DNA from: Polynucleobacter necessarius | Lineage (GTDB): Bacteria > Pseudomonadota > Gammaproteobacteria > Burkholderiales > Burkholderiaceae | Assembly (NCBI RefSeq): GCF_900095175.1 | Contig: NZ_LT606946.1 | Span: 472,057-536,056 of the forward strand | Reading direction: 5' to 3' | DNA: 64,000 nucleotides | Shown: positions 25,495 through 36,884 of the stretch, in pieces | Layout: every line of letters begins with the position of its first letter | Position numbering within the stretch: the first letter of the stretch is position 1 | The notes under the pieces: generated by a model | The model's database searches: none | What the model saw: only the letters and a program-made list of their open reading frames with translations | Told to the model about the DNA's origin: nothing | Made by a program: the position numbers and the translations under genes

Positions 25495-28278
25495 ATGGCA
25501 ACAACAGTAAAAATACTCGCTAAAGAATTAAAACGTACCACGCCCGACCTTCTGGAGCAATTGAAGGCGGCCGGTATCGAAAAAGATTCTGAGGACGACA
25601 GTATTACCGAAAAGGACAAGACTATCCTGCTTGAGCACTTGCAAAAAGAGCATGGCAGTGCAGATACCGGTAGTCGTAAAAAGATTACCTTAATCAAGCG
25701 CGAAAACTCTGAGATTCGTCAGGCAGATTCTGCTGGACGTACTCGCACCGTTCAGGTTGAAGTTCGTAAAAAACGCGTACCAGTTAAAGCAGGAGATAAA
25801 GCTCCTGAAGAAGCGCCGGCTCCAGTGGCTAAAGAAGTTGCTCCTGCGGCGCCTGCTAAACCTATCCTCTCTGCTGAGGAGTTGGAAAAGCGCGCAGCTG
25901 AAGCGACGCGTCAAGCTGAGTTATTGGCACGCCAAGAGGCAGAAATGAAGGCAGCAGAAGATGCTCGCCAAAAAGAGGTTGATGCTGCAGCTGCTGCCAC
26001 TGCAGCTCAGCCTGTTGTTGAAAAAACAATCAAGTCAGATGATGATGGTTCTGCCGCTGCTGCAAAAGCCGCTGACAAGAAAGTGCAAGCCGATAAAGCT
26101 GCTAAAGATATCGCTGATGCTAGTAAAGCGCAGTTAGCTGACATCACTAAACGTCGTGCTGCCGCAGAAGCTGAAGCTTTAGCTATTCGCGACATGATGA
26201 GTACGCCTGCACGTGTTCTTAAAGCGCCAAGTGAAATTGCTGCTGAAGAGGCGAAAAAAGGCACCCTTCATAAGCCGGCTAAGGCTGAAGGTGCGGATGA
26301 TAAGAAAAAAGCAGTTGCTAAGGTTGGTGGCAAGACGATTAAGTCTGCAGAGACTTCATCTACTTGGCAAGAAGAGGGCGCCAAGAAACCTGGTGGCCTC
26401 AAGACTCGTGGCGATAGCTCTGGTGGTGTGGGTGGTTGGCGCTCTGGCGGTGGTAGAAGAAAGCAACGTCAAATTGCAGAAGCCAACGTCGATACAAACT
26501 TCCAAGTTCCAACAGAACCCGTTGTACGCGATGTTCATGTTCCTGAAACCATTACTGTTGCTGAGTTAGCTCATGCAATGGCCGTGAAGAGCGCTGAAGT
26601 GATTAAGCTCTTGATGGGCATGGGTCAGATGGTAACGATCAACCAGATCTTGGATCAAGATACTGCCATGATCATCGTAGAAGAAATGGGTCATACAGCC
26701 CATGCTGCTAAATTAGATGATCCAGATTTAGATCTCGGTATTACTGGTCACGATGCAGAGTTATTACCACGTCCACCAGTTGTTACGGTGATGGGTCACG
26801 TTGACCACGGTAAAACATCTTTGCTCGATAAGATTCGTGCAGCTAAAGTTGCTACTGGCGAAGCCGGTGGTATTACTCAGCATATTGGCGCTTATCACGT
26901 TGAAACGCCACGCGGCATGATTACTTTCCTTGATACTCCGGGTCACGAAGCCTTTACGGCTATGCGTGCTCGTGGTGCTAAGGCAACGGATATCGTGATC
27001 TTGGTTGTTGCAGCCGATGACGGCGTGATGCCGCAAACGAAAGAAGCGATTGCTCACGCAGTAGCTGGTGGCGTTCCGATTGTTGTAGCCATTAATAAGA
27101 TTGATAAGCCAGAAGCGAACTTAGAGCGCGTTAAGACTGAGTTAGTTGCTGAACAAGTCGTTCCAGAAGAATACGGTGGTGATGTGCCATTTATTGGCGT
27201 CTCCGCAAAAACGGGTGACGGCATTGATGCCTTGCTTGAGAACGTTCTTTTACAAGCAGAAATTTTAGAACTCAAGGCAGCGAAAGATGCTCCTGCGCAA
27301 GGTCTCGTTATTGAGGCGCGTTTGGACAAAGGTCGCGGTCCTGTTGCCACTATTTTGGTTCAGTCTGGCACGCTCAAGCGTGGTGATATGTTGTTGGCGG
27401 GTTCAACCTACGGTCGCGTTCGTGCGATGTTGGATGAAAACGGCAAGCCATGTAATGAAGCTGGCCCATCTATCCCTGTAGAGATCCAAGGTTTATCTGA
27501 GGTTCCTGCTGCAGGTGAAGCGGTTCAAGTGGTTCCTGACGAGCGTAAAGCACGTGAGATCGCACTCTTCCGTCAAGGTAAGTTCCGTGATGTGAAGTTG
27601 GCTAAACAGCAAGCATTCAAACTCGAAACCATGATGGAAAACATGGAAGAGGGTGCGATTGAGGCGAAGTTATTGCCACTCATTATTAAAGCGGACGTAC
27701 AGGGTTCTCAAGAAGCTTTGTCACAGTCATTACAAAAGTTATCTACTGCAGAAGTGAAAGTTCAAATTGTTCACGCAGCCGTGGGTGGTATTACTGAGAC
27801 TGACGTCAACTTAGCAGTCGCTTCTAAGGCGGTCATTATTGGCTTTAATTCTCGTGCGGATGGTGCGGCACGTAAGTTGGCTGAGAACAATGGTGTCGAT
27901 ATTCGTTATCACAACATTATTTATGACGCGGTTGATGAGGTGAAAGCAGCCTTAAGCGGCATGTTGACGCCAGATAAGAAGGAAGAAATCACCGGTATGG
28001 TGGAGATTCGTCAAGTCTTCTTGGTATCTAAAGTTGGTGCAATTGCGGGTTGCTTGGTGCTTGACGGTGTTGTTAAGCGCACCTCTAGTGTCCGCCTCTT
28101 GCGTGACAACGTAGTGATCTGGACTGGCGAATTAGATTCCCTGAAGCGCTTTAAAGATGATGCAAAAGAAGTTCGCGCCGGTGTTGAGTGTGGTCTGTCA
28201 TTAAAAGGCTACAACGACATCAAAGAGGGCGATCAACTCGAAGCATTTGAAGTTACTGAAGTCGCTAGAACACTTTAA
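25495..28278 (+). CDS. infB: Translation initiation factor IF-2
   Basis: A 927-residue IF-2. An N-terminal helical domain is followed by a long Ala/Lys/Glu-rich linker (about 90-290) and a short Gly/Arg-rich segment; a second IF2 N-terminal domain ([27 protein letters not shown]) precedes the G domain. The GTPase motifs are GHVDHGKT (434-441), DTPGHEAF and NKIDKP; domains II-IV bind initiator tRNA. AGAGGAAG lies upstream of the ATG. It brings fMet-tRNA to the 30S subunit. Intact. Confidence 0.97.
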   Translation: MATTVKILAKELKRTTPDLLEQLKAAGIEKDSEDDSITEKDKTILLEHLQKEHGSADTGSRKKITLIKRENSEIRQADSAGRTRTVQVEVRKKRVPVKAGDKAPEEAPAPVAKEVAPAAPAKPILSAEELEKRAAEATRQAELLARQEAEMKAAEDARQKEVDAAAAATAAQPVVEKTIKSDDDGSAAAAKAADKKVQADKAAKDIADASKAQLADITKRRAAAEAEALAIRDMMSTPARVLKAPSEIAAEEAKKGTLHKPAKAEGADDKKKAVAKVGGKTIKSAETSSTWQEEGAKKPGGLKTRGDSSGGVGGWRSGGGRRKQRQIAEANVDTNFQVPTEPVVRDVHVPETITVAELAHAMAVKSAEVIKLLMGMGQMVTINQILDQDTAMIIVEEMGHTAHAAKLDDPDLDLGITGHDAELLPRPPVVTVMGHVDHGKTSLLDKIRAAKVATGEAGGITQHIGAYHVETPRGMITFLDTPGHEAFTAMRARGAKATDIVILVVAADDGVMPQTKEAIAHAVAGGVPIVVAINKIDKPEANLERVKTELVAEQVVPEEYGGDVPFIGVSAKTGDGIDALLENVLLQAEILELKAAKDAPAQGLVIEARLDKGRGPVATILVQSGTLKRGDMLLAGSTYGRVRAMLDENGKPCNEAGPSIPVEIQGLSEVPAAGEAVQVVPDERKAREIALFRQGKFRDVKLAKQQAFKLETMMENMEEGAIEAKLLPLIIKADVQGSQEALSQSLQKLSTAEVKVQIVHAAVGGITETDVNLAVASKAVIIGFNSRADGAARKLAENNGVDIRYHNIIYDAVDEVKAALSGMLTPDKKEEITGMVEIRQVFLVSKVGAIAGCLVLDGVVKRTSSVRLLRDNVVIWTGELDSLKRFKDDAKEVRAGVECGLSLKGYNDIKEGDQLEAFEVTEVARTL

Positions 28279-28292
28279 GAGCTATTGAGTTA

Positions 28293-28661
28293 ATGCATAA
28301 AACTAGTCCTCATCGTAACCAGCGTCTCGCCGATCAAATTCAGCGGGACCTGGCCGAGCTAATTCCTCGTGAATTGCGTAGCCCGAGCCTGGGTTTGATT
28401 ACTTTACAAAGTATTGAACTCACGCCAGATTTGGCGCATGCAAAAGTTTTTTTTACCGTCTTAGGTGCTGAGCCTGAAGTGGCATTGAAGGCTTTGCAGG
28501 ATAAGGCGGGCTATTTGCATTCCGTATTGTTTAAGCGTTTGCATATTCATACTGTGCCAACTCTGCATTTCCACTACGACAGTTCTGTTGAGCACGGCAT
28601 TGAAATGTCGCGCTTAATTGATCAAGCTGTAGATAGTGATCGCAAAGACGAGAACGCGTAA
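28293..28661 (+). CDS. rbfA: 30S ribosome-binding factor A
   Basis: A 122-residue KH-like 16S rRNA maturation factor. Conserved segments are [18 protein letters not shown] near the start, [17 protein letters not shown] in the middle and [21 protein letters not shown] near the end. It binds the 5' helix region of 16S rRNA late in 30S assembly. It sits 14 bases after infB and 6 before truB. Confidence 0.94.
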   Translation: MHKTSPHRNQRLADQIQRDLAELIPRELRSPSLGLITLQSIELTPDLAHAKVFFTVLGAEPEVALKALQDKAGYLHSVLFKRLHIHTVPTLHFHYDSSVEHGIEMSRLIDQAVDSDRKDENA

Positions 28662-28667
28662 ATAGCT

Positions 28668-29579
28668 ATGTCTGTACGTATCGATGGCGTAGTCTTGCTT
28701 GATAAACCTGCTGGCATGAGCTCACAAGGCGCAGTCACTGCCGTGAAGCGCGCATTCAATGCAGAAAAAGCAGGGCACACCGGCACTTTAGATCCAATGG
28801 CTACCGGCTTACTCCCGATTTGCTTGGGTGAAGCAACGAAGTACTCGCAGGATTTATTAGAGGCAGATAAAACCTATATCGCTCAAGTGAAATTTGGTCA
28901 GCGTACTGATACTGGTGATGCTGAAGGTTTAGTCATTGAAGAACTACCTTTACCTGTATTTGCGGATGAAGCGACTATCAAAATTGCATTAGATGATCTA
29001 TTGCCGGCATTTACTGGTCCGATTAGTCAGGTTCCCCCAATGTATTCCGCGCTCAAGCGCGATGGTAAGCCTTTATATGAATATGCTCGTGCTGGTGTTG
29101 AGTTAGAGCGCACTCCACGAGATATTACGATTCATGCAATTCATTGGACCAATGTCAATTGGCCAGAAGCCACTTTAGAAGTGAGCTGCAGCAAGGGTAC
29201 TTACATTCGCGTATTGGCAGAAGATATTGGTAAGGCGTTGGGTTGTGGTGCTCATCTAGTTGGCCTGCGTCGCACGGAAGTAGGGCACCTTACTTTGGAG
29301 CAGTCTTTCACAATCGAGTCGATTCAAAAAGGTTTACAAGATAGCTCAAGCTATATCTTGCCAGTTGATGCGCTCTTGCAAACCTTGCCCCACTTAACCG
29401 TGGATGAGCAGCAAGCAAAACGTTTGGAGATGGGTCAACGAATCCCACTGAATTTACCTTCGATAGAGGCGCTGGTGCGTATCTATCGTGCAACAGCAGC
29501 TCCACATAACTTTATTGGCACTAGTGATTGGCGTTCTGGGGTTTTGCATCCCAAGCGCTTGATTTCTTCGGCACATTAA
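28668..29579 (+). CDS. truB: tRNA pseudouridine(55) synthase
   Basis: A 303-residue TruB, which makes the T-loop pseudouridine 55 in most tRNAs. The catalytic motif is GHTGTLDPMATGLLPICLGEATK with Asp42. GKPLYEYAR and CSKGTYIRVLAEDIG are also typical, and a C-terminal PUA-like region ends the protein. Last gene of the rimP operon. Confidence 0.95.
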   Translation: MSVRIDGVVLLDKPAGMSSQGAVTAVKRAFNAEKAGHTGTLDPMATGLLPICLGEATKYSQDLLEADKTYIAQVKFGQRTDTGDAEGLVIEELPLPVFADEATIKIALDDLLPAFTGPISQVPPMYSALKRDGKPLYEYARAGVELERTPRDITIHAIHWTNVNWPEATLEVSCSKGTYIRVLAEDIGKALGCGAHLVGLRRTEVGHLTLEQSFTIESIQKGLQDSSSYILPVDALLQTLPHLTVDEQQAKRLEMGQRIPLNLPSIEALVRIYRATAAPHNFIGTSDWRSGVLHPKRLISSAH

Positions 29580-29632
29580 ACACATTTAATCCCTTTATTC
29601 ATTAACCCTATTCTTAACTTCAGAAGCTTCAC

Positions 29633-31450
29633 ATGACTAAACGCGCACTTCGTAATATCGCCATCATCGCCCACGTTGACCACGGTAAAACTACTTTGGT
29701 TGACCAACTCTTGCGCCAATCAGGCACATTCCGTTCCAATGAAAAAATGACCGAACGCGTCATGGATTCAAACGACTTGGAAAAAGAGCGTGGCATTACT
29801 ATTTTGTCCAAGAACTGTGCGGTTGGGTATGATGGCACACACATCAATATCGTAGACACACCGGGACATGCTGACTTCGGTGGCGAAGTAGAGCGTGTGC
29901 TCTCCATGGTTGACGGTGTTTTGCTCTTGGTTGACGCGGTTGAGGGTCCAATGCCACAAACTCGCTTCGTAACCAAGAAAGCCTTGGCTCTTGGTTTGAA
30001 GCCGATTGTGGTGATTAACAAGGTTGACCGTCCCGGCGCTCGTACAGACTACGTGATCAATGCTACTTTTGAGTTGTTTGATAAGTTAGGTGCTACTGAA
30101 GAGCAGTTAGATTTCCCAGTAGTGTACGCATCTGGTTTGAACGGCTATGCCGGCTTGACTGATGATGTTCGCGAAGGCGACATGCGTCCATTGTTTGACA
30201 CTGTGCTCAAGCATGTTCCAGTGCGTGATGACAACCCAGAAGGCCCTTTGCAGTTACAGATTACTTCTATTGAGTACAGCACTTACGTAGGTAAGATCGG
30301 TGTAGGACGTGTAAACCGCGGAACTGTAAAGCCGTTGATGGATGTTGTGTTTATGGACGGCCCTGATGGCGTCCAACGCAAAGGTCGTATTAACCAAGTG
30401 TTGAAATTCCGTGGCTTAGAGCGTGAGTTGGTTGATGAAGCTCAAGCGGGCGATATCGTATTGGTAAACGGTATTGAAGATTTGGCAATCGGAACAACGA
30501 TCTGCGCACCAGACACCCCTGAAGCATTGCCCATGCTCAAGATTGATGAACCTACTTTGACCATGAACTTCATGGTGAACACCAGCCCATTAGCTGGTCG
30601 TGAAGGTAAGTTTGTTACTAGCCGTCAGATTCGTGAGCGTTTAGATCGCGAACTGAAATCCAATATGGCATTGCGCGTTAAAGAAACTGACGATGACACC
30701 GTATTTGAAGTGTCAGGTCGTGGCGAATTGCACCTCACTATCTTGGTAGAAACAATGCGTCGTGAAGGTTACGAGTTGGCAGTTTCCCGCCCACGCGTGG
30801 TATTCCACGAAGTAGATGGTGTGAAGATGGAGCCGTACGAGAATTTAACGGTTGACGTAGAAGATACAACTCAAGGCGCCGTCATGGAAGACTTGGGTAA
30901 GCGTAAAGGTGAGTTGCTTGACATGGTGAGCGATGGTAAAGGTCGCACACGTCTTGAGTACCGTATTCCTGCGCGTGGTTTGATCGGCTTCCAAGGCGAT
31001 TTCATGACCATGACACGCGGTAACGGTTTAATGAGCCACACTTTTGATTCCTATGCACCTGCAAAAGACGGCATCTTGGGTGAGCGTCATAACGGCGTAT
31101 TGATCAGTCAAGATGATGGCGAGGCAGTTGCTTACGCTTTGTGGAAATTACAAGACCGTGGCCGTATGTTTGTGAGCCCTGGCGATCCTTTGTATGAAGG
31201 TATGGTCATCGGTATTCATAGCCGTGATAATGACTTGGTTGTTAACCCAATTAAGGGCAAGCAATTAACCAACGTTCGTGCATCTGGTACTGACGAGGCA
31301 GTGCGCTTGGTAACACCAATCGCCATGAACCTCGAGTACGCTGTTGAGTTTATCGATGATGATGAATTGGTAGAAGTAACGCCGAAGAGTATTCGTATTC
31401 GTAAGCGCTATCTCAAGGAGCATGAGCGTAAGAAAGCATCACGCGACTAA
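29633..31450 (+). CDS. typA: Ribosome-associated GTPase TypA/BipA
   Basis: A 605-residue translational GTPase: Walker A AHVDHGKT (13-20), switch region [25 protein letters not shown], then EF-G-like domains and the BipA C-terminal domain ([31 protein letters not shown]). It takes part in 50S assembly and stress or cold adaptation. A monocistronic unit closed by a terminator. Intact, unlike tex just downstream. Confidence 0.96.
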   Translation: MTKRALRNIAIIAHVDHGKTTLVDQLLRQSGTFRSNEKMTERVMDSNDLEKERGITILSKNCAVGYDGTHINIVDTPGHADFGGEVERVLSMVDGVLLLVDAVEGPMPQTRFVTKKALALGLKPIVVINKVDRPGARTDYVINATFELFDKLGATEEQLDFPVVYASGLNGYAGLTDDVREGDMRPLFDTVLKHVPVRDDNPEGPLQLQITSIEYSTYVGKIGVGRVNRGTVKPLMDVVFMDGPDGVQRKGRINQVLKFRGLERELVDEAQAGDIVLVNGIEDLAIGTTICAPDTPEALPMLKIDEPTLTMNFMVNTSPLAGREGKFVTSRQIRERLDRELKSNMALRVKETDDDTVFEVSGRGELHLTILVETMRREGYELAVSRPRVVFHEVDGVKMEPYENLTVDVEDTTQGAVMEDLGKRKGELLDMVSDGKGRTRLEYRIPARGLIGFQGDFMTMTRGNGLMSHTFDSYAPAKDGILGERHNGVLISQDDGEAVAYALWKLQDRGRMFVSPGDPLYEGMVIGIHSRDNDLVVNPIKGKQLTNVRASGTDEAVRLVTPIAMNLEYAVEFIDDDELVEVTPKSIRIRKRYLKEHERKKASRD

Positions 31451-31470
31451 GCTACTTCAAGCTATACAAA

Positions 31471-31493
31471 AAAGTCACCTCCGGGTGGCTTTT
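31471..31493 (+). terminator. Rho-independent terminator after typA
   Basis: AAGTCACC (31473-31480) pairs with GGTGGCTT (31484-31491) with one mismatch, around a CCG loop, followed by a T-rich stretch. Confidence 0.75.
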
Positions 31494-31543
31494 GTTCTTC
31501 ATTGAAATCCATATTCCAAAAATAATAGTAAAAATAGATCCTC

Positions 31544-33913
31544 ATGCTGCCTTCCATTGAACAACGCCTTGCCCAAGAGTTATCCGCTAAACCCGCTCAA
31601 GTAGCTGCTGCTATTGCTTTGATGGATGAGGGCGCTACCGTTCCTTTTATTGCCCGTTATCGTAAGGAGGCTACTGGCGGTTTAGATGATGCGCAGTTAC
31701 GCTTGCTAGAGGAGCGTCTGAGTTATTTGCGTGAACTAGAAGATCGTCGCAAGGCAATCGTGGCATCAATTGAGGAGCAGGGCAAGATGATCCCGGAGTT
31801 GCTCAAGGCCATCATGCTTGCTGAGGATAAGACGCGCCTGGAGGATCTCTATCTTCCGTACAAGCCAAAGGCGCAGAACCAAAGCCCAAATCGCCCTAGA
31901 AGCAGGATTAGAGCCGCTAGCGAATGATTTGCTCGCTAATCCTAATTTAGATCCCGAAATAGAGGCTGCCAAATATATTAAAGAAGTATTTGACGTAGAT
32001 GGCACGAATAACCCTGGAGTTCCTGACGTGAAAGCGGCTCTTGAGGGTGCCCGCCAGATTTGATGGAACGCTTTGCAGAAGATGCTGGCTTAGTGCAGTC
32101 ACTCAGGACCTACTTACAAGAACATGGTGTAGTGGAGTCCAAGGTGATTGCTGGTAAGGAGCAAGAGGGTGAGAAATTCGCTGATTACTTCGATTACTCT
32201 GAACTTATTGCTGCAATCCCTTCGCATCGTGCCTTGGCATTATTTAGAGGTCGTCGTGAGCAGATGTTGATGGTCAATTTACGTCTGGATACTGAGGAAG
32301 AAAAACCCAAATGAGATGCACCTCATAATCCTTGTGAGTCCCGTGTTGCTAATCAATTCAGGATTAAAAATGAAGGTCGTCCAGCAGATCAATGGCTGGC
32401 AGAAACTGTGCGTTGGACTTGGCGTATCAAGTGTTCGATGCATTTGGAGTCTGAGCTTATGAGTGCTTTACGTGAACGCTCTGAAGCTGAGGCGATTAAT
32501 GTGTTTGCGCGTAACCTCAAGGATTTGCTGTTGGCTGCGCCTGCGGGACCAAAGGTCACCATTGGTTTAGATCCTGGAATGAGAACAGGTGTGCAGGTTG
32601 CAGTAGTCGATGCTACTGGCAAGGTAGTGGATACGGACGTGATTTACCCACATCAGCCTAAAAATGATTGGGATGGTTCATTGCATACGCTTGCGAAATT
32701 AGCCGAGAAGCACAAGGCGACCCTAATCTCGATCGGCAACGGAACCGCATCCCGTGAAACAGATAAGTTGGCGCAAGATTTAATCAAGGCCAAGCCAGAA
32801 CTCAAGCTAACTAAGATAGTGGTGTCCGAAGCGGGAGCATCGGTTTACTCTGCCTCTGAATACGCCTCAAAAGAATTGCCCGGCATGGATGTGTCGCTCA
32901 GAGGGGCAGTATCGATTGCGAGAAGGTTGCAAGATCCACTGGCAGAGCTAGTAAAGATCGATCCGAAGTCCATTGGTGTGGGTCAGTATCAGCACGATGT
33001 GATGCAGACTCAATTAGCTAAGTCATTAGTAGCAGTAGTAGAGGATTGTGTGAATGCGGTTGGCGTTGATGTGAATACCGCTTCAGCGCCTTTGCTGGCA
33101 AGGGTTTCAGGGCTAAGTAGTACGGTTGCTGAGGGTATTGTTTCTTATCAGGATAGCAATGGCGCCTTTCAGACTCGGGCGGATTTACGGAGCGTGCCAC
33201 GTTTAGGTGACAAGACCTTTGAGCAGGCAGCAGGATTCTTGCGCATCATGAATGGCAAGGATCCATTAGATGCATCAGCAGTCCACCCAGAATCCTATCC
33301 TTTGGTAGAGAAAATACTCAAAGATATCAAGAAGGGCGTCAAGGAAGTGATTGGTGATGAAACTATTTTGAAAGGTCTGAGTCCAGAAAAGTATGCTGAT
33401 GAGAAGTTTGGCGTGCCAACAGTCACCGACATCATTAAAGAATTAGAGAAGCCTGGTCGTGACCCACGTCCTGAATTCACCACTGCAACATTTAAAGATG
33501 GCGTAGAAAAAATCAGTGACCTCAAAGCTGACATGATTTTGGAAGGCGTTGTTACTAACGTTGCAGCCTTTGATGCATTTGTGGATATTGGCGTTCATCA
33601 AGATGGCCTGGTACATATCTCTGCATTAGCCAATACCTTTGTTAAAGATCCACATACCGTAGTTAAAGCAGGTCAGGTTGTGAAGGTCAAAGTGCTTGAG
33701 GTAGATGAAAAGCGTAAGCGGATTGCTTTGACGATGCGACTATCTGATGAGGCCCCTAAAGTATCGACAGGTGCAAAGCCTGAGCAAAGAGCAAATAGAC
33801 CGGGAACCCCAAGAATTCCAGAGGCCAGAAGACCACAGGAAGATAGAAGATCTGCGCCCCCAATGAATAACGCAATGGCAGATGCTTTACGCAAGCTCAA
33901 AGGTGGAAGTTAG
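31544..33913 (+). pseudogene. tex: Transcription accessory protein Tex, broken by three lesions
   Basis: The full-length Tex homolog (about 790 codons) can be read only by changing frame. (1) After LYLPYKPK, near 31869-31874, one extra G shifts the frame; the true continuation is [18 protein letters not shown]. (2) After GARQI, near 32058-32062, one T is missing before MERFAEDAGLV. (3) An in-frame TGA at 32312-32314 follows EEEKPK, and the same frame continues [15 protein letters not shown]. From 32408 on, a 501-codon stretch is open: YqgF-like RNase H fold ([12 protein letters not shown]), helix-hairpin-helix segments and a C-terminal S1 domain ([17 protein letters not shown]). The fragment could still be made as an S1-containing protein, but Tex function must be lost. 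Confidence 0.92.
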
Positions 33914-33937
33914 TAAGGGTTGGTAAGTGTTAGTAAG
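33909..33937 (+). repeat. Three 10-base-spaced direct repeats (GTTRGTAAG)
   Basis: GTTAGTAAG at 33909, GTTGGTAAG at 33919 and GTTAGTAAG at 33929, with exact 10-base spacing, one helical turn. They overlap the tex stop codon and lie about 40-70 bases before the modA-like start. Confidence 0.85.
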
Positions 33938-33979
33938 AAATCGTTACACTACAAGAATAGCGAGCATTGGAGAAATTGA

Positions 33980-34731
33980 ATGACCATGGTTAAAAGTATT
34001 CTTTTGGGATTTTTGACTCTCTTTATCTCGACCGCTATTGCTCAAACTGCGCCAACAGTGGCTGCCGCCTCAGATCTCAAGTTTGCTATCGAAGAAATTG
34101 CCGCTAACTATAAGGCTGATAAAGGCCAAGATGTCAAACTGGTGTTTGGCTCATCTGGTGTGCTGTGGCAGCAAACCAAAAATGGTGCGCCATTTAGTCT
34201 GCTGATGAGGCTTATGTAGATGACTTATCTAAAAGTGGCTTAACGGTTAATGGGGGGAACCCTGTATGCAATCGGCAGAGTCGTTCTCTTGCAAAAAAAG
34301 ATGGCTCAATTCAGCTCGGCGCTGACAAAGATACCCTAGTGAAAGCAATTCAAGCGGCTAAGAAGATTGCAATAGCCAATCCGGATCACGCTCCTTATGG
34401 CAGGGCGGCAAAAGAATACCTTATTAGTATTGAGGTCTGGGATTTGGTTCGGCCGAAGCTGGTCTTTGGAGAAAATATTTCTCAAGCCACGATGTTTGCT
34501 TTAACGGGGTCGGCTGATTTTGCGATCTCCGCTTTATCTCTAGCTTCTTCGCCACAAACTCAAGCTCAATCCTCATCTGTGTTGATACCGGATAGTCTTC
34601 ATAAACCACTGAAGCAAAAGATGGCTTTGATCAAAAACACTGCACCAAGCGCTAAAGATTTTTACCTCTATCTGCAAGACCCTAAGTCAAGGAAAGTGAT
34701 GAAGCAATACGGTTTTTCTGTACCGCAATAG
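33980..34731 (+). pseudogene. modA: Molybdate-type ABC transporter binding protein ModA, broken
   Basis: A signal peptide ([12 protein letters not shown]) and the ModA N-terminus ([26 protein letters not shown]) run to NGAPFSLLM near 34205. Bases are then missing before the expected ADEAYVDDL, which continues in another frame. Further shifts occur around 34260-34300 (the LYAIGRVVLLQKK segment is in yet another frame) before the last 130 codons (DGSIQLGADKDT, ANPDHAPYGRAAKEYL, FALTGSADFAISALSL). There are at least three frame changes. No modB/modC follow. Intact ModA binds molybdate or tungstate in the periplasm; related proteins bind other oxyanions. Confidence 0.87.
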
Positions 34732-34815
34732 GGTCGTAACCCCGTAAACCATCCTGGGCGTCTTAAAGCTGTCTGCTATCTTGACTTTGGTGAGTAAGGT
34801 GGCTACCGCGAACCT

Positions 34816-35760
34816 TTACTCTGACTCAAGCCTTAGATAGGCTCGACTAATATTACCCTTATGCAAATCTTTAAAGTTGGCTAGATTTTCAAATTGAGGT
34901 GCGCCAGCCAGATTCTTCACTGCGCTCTCAACCCCAGCCATATCCTCAGCATATTTCTTGACGCCCCTAACAATGAAGGCGAGATAGTCGCAAGTCTGTG
35001 TTCTCGCTTTTTTAATGTTTGTAATGGAGCCATGTCCAGGCACAATAATCTTGGCATTCATCACCTCAATCTGATTAAAGGCATCCAACCACTTTGTGGC
35101 ATCGCTTTGTGGGAGGATCCCCAGCAGTCGATCAACATAAATATGATCACCTGAAAATAAAATTCCAGAGCTAGGAAGATAAACAACAGCGTCACCAGCA
35201 AAGTGAGCATGGTTAAAATATCGAATTACTATATCAACGCCACCAAGATTGAGTTTTGCGTAATCAGTTTCCGGGGCTTTTGGGCTGGCGAATGGAGTAG
35301 TGCCATTAGCTCTTTCCCTTAAAACTGTCTGAACGCTGGTGATTTGACCTAAACCTAGGCTTGATTGGGTAATAGTTGTTCTTTTCAGTGCAACGATCTC
35401 TGCACCTTGTTTGGCAAAGTAATCATTACCAAGCTAGCGGTGATCTTGTGAGCCCGTATTAATAACCCAGCGTACCTTTTTGCTGGTCAGTATTTTTACT
35501 TCTTTCTCAAGAATGGCTGCACCCTGAGGTGATGCTCCACTATCAATCAAAATGGCGCCATCAGGGGTATCAATGACCCCAAAATTCGCATTAAGTCCAT
35601 AGTTCTCATAAGTCCTTGGGCCAATAGAGCCAATCAGGGCGTACGTATTTTTATCTAGCTTAATGGGCTTTAAGTCTGCATTTTGAGCAAAAGCAGTTTG
35701 AATGAATGCTGTTGATATGCAGGCAATGAAAAATACGAATCTTTTAATTAGTGAAGGCAT
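34816..35760 (-). pseudogene. Exported MBL-fold metallo-hydrolase with in-frame stop
   Basis: A 315-codon reading frame starts with a signal peptide (FFIACISTAFIQTAFAQ) and has a metallo-beta-lactamase fold: IDTPDGAILIDSGAS, then INTGSQDHR followed by an in-frame TAG (35431-35433) where Trp is expected, then LGNDYFAKQGAEIVA, FNHAHFAGDAVVYLP, LFSGDHIYVDRLLGI and VPGHGSITN. The frame is otherwise unbroken to 34816, so the only lesion is TGG to TAG. It lies 10 bases downstream of the CDF transporter on the same strand. The substrate is unknown; SoxH- or quinoprotein-relay-like hydrolases are relatives. Readthrough would restore a complete protein. Confidence 0.85.
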
Positions 35761-35770
35761 AGTTAGGCTC

Positions 35771-36682
35771 TTAATAATTAAAACAAGAAGTGCTAATAGG
35801 CGCTCTTGTTATCTGGATGGTGGCATGGGAGATATGAAATTGGGCTAACAATGCATCTTGGATTTGATCAATAGAAGCATCATCATGCTGCCAGTTAGGA
35901 ATAATAAGTTGAACTGTTAGGGCAACGTCAGAGGTGCTCATTGCCCAGATATGTAGGTCGTGAACTTTTGCAACACCTTCGATGGACTTGAGATATTCAT
36001 AAACCTTGGGCAGCTCTATTGAGTCGGGTACGCCATCAAACATCATGTGCACAGTCTTCTTAAATAGATTAAGTGCACTCACAATAATGATGGCGGATAT
36101 AGCAAGACTTAACACAGGGTCCAGCCACTCCCACTCAAAGTAGAGGCATAAAACTCCAGCAACGACAACCCCTAGGGACATTAATGCATCTGCCATCATA
36201 TGTAAGAATGCAGCCTTAAGGTTCAAGTTCTTCTCTTGGTATTTGAGGAAGAGAAGGGCCGTAAAGGCGTTAATCGCAATGCCAATTCCGGCTACAGTGA
36301 TAACCACCAATCCTTTCATCGACTCTGGGGATTGCAGTCTTTGGACGGACTCTAGAATTAAGGAGCCCATCGCTACTAGGAGTAAGACTGCATTAATGAA
36401 TGCCGCCATGATGGAGGCTTTTTGCCACCCAAAGGTATGGCGAATATTCGGGCGCAGGCTAGCCACAAAGGTTGCTACCCAAGCCAGCAACAGTCCAGCG
36501 ACATCACTTAGATTGTGACCAGCATCAGCAATTAAGGCTAGCGAGTTAATCTTCCAGCCATAAAACGCTTCCACAACTACATAGGCAAGGTTTAAGCCAA
36601 TGCCAACAGCAAATATGGTGTTGTACGTTGGCTTACTTACATGTGAATCGTGATTATGCAAACCACTGCTCAACTTTTTCAC
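35771..36682 (-). CDS. Cation diffusion facilitator (CzcD/ZitB-like) metal exporter
   Basis: A 303-residue CDF exporter with six transmembrane helices. The metal-site residues are visible in helix 2 (ADAGHNLSD) and helix 5 (HMMADALMS), an HxxxD pattern typical of Zn/Cd/Co exporters. The cytoplasmic C-terminal domain has VHDLHIWAMSTSDVALT. The start is uncertain: GTG at 36682 lies within the end of the thioredoxin gene (29-base overlap), and a TTG at 36661 is an alternative; a His-rich stretch (HNHDSH) follows. It probably exports Zn, Co or Cd by proton antiport. Confidence 0.88.
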   Translation of the reverse strand: MKKLSSGLHNHDSHVSKPTYNTIFAVGIGLNLAYVVVEAFYGWKINSLALIADAGHNLSDVAGLLLAWVATFVASLRPNIRHTFGWQKASIMAAFINAVLLLVAMGSLILESVQRLQSPESMKGLVVITVAGIGIAINAFTALLFLKYQEKNLNLKAAFLHMMADALMSLGVVVAGVLCLYFEWEWLDPVLSLAISAIIIVSALNLFKKTVHMMFDGVPDSIELPKVYEYLKSIEGVAKVHDLHIWAMSTSDVALTVQLIIPNWQHDDASIDQIQDALLAQFHISHATIQITRAPISTSCFNY

Positions 36683-36884
36683 GACTTGGAATGCCGCCAG
36701 TATGAACTACCTTGCCATCCACGATTACACCGGGAGTAGACATGATGTTGAATTTCATGATGTCTTGAATATCTTCTACCTTTTCCATGGTGATCGACAC
36801 ACCTCTTTCTTTGGCAACTTCCTCCACTAATTTGACTGTGGCTTTGCAGTTGCTGCAACCAGTACCTAGTACTTTAATGTCCAT
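36654..36884 (-). CDS. Small thioredoxin-family redox protein
   Basis: A 76-residue thioredoxin-fold protein from ATG 36884 with the active site GTGCSNCKAT (CxxC) and the cis-Pro segment STPGVIVDGKV. Minimal thioredoxins of this type are typically encoded beside YraQ/ArsP-type permeases. AAGGGA lies about 7 bases upstream, inside the end of the permease gene (11-base overlap), so the two are translationally coupled. Reduction of the permease cysteines or of its substrate is plausible but not shown. Confidence 0.85.
   Translation of the reverse strand: MDIKVLGTGCSNCKATVKLVEEVAKERGVSITMEKVEDIQDIMKFNIMSTPGVIVDGKVVHTGGIPSREKVEQWFA

Noticed and set aside
25690..26540. Opposite-strand and alternate-frame open reading frames within infB
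   Set aside because: They arise from the low-complexity Ala/Lys/Glu linker and have no ribosome binding site or homology; infB itself is unbroken.
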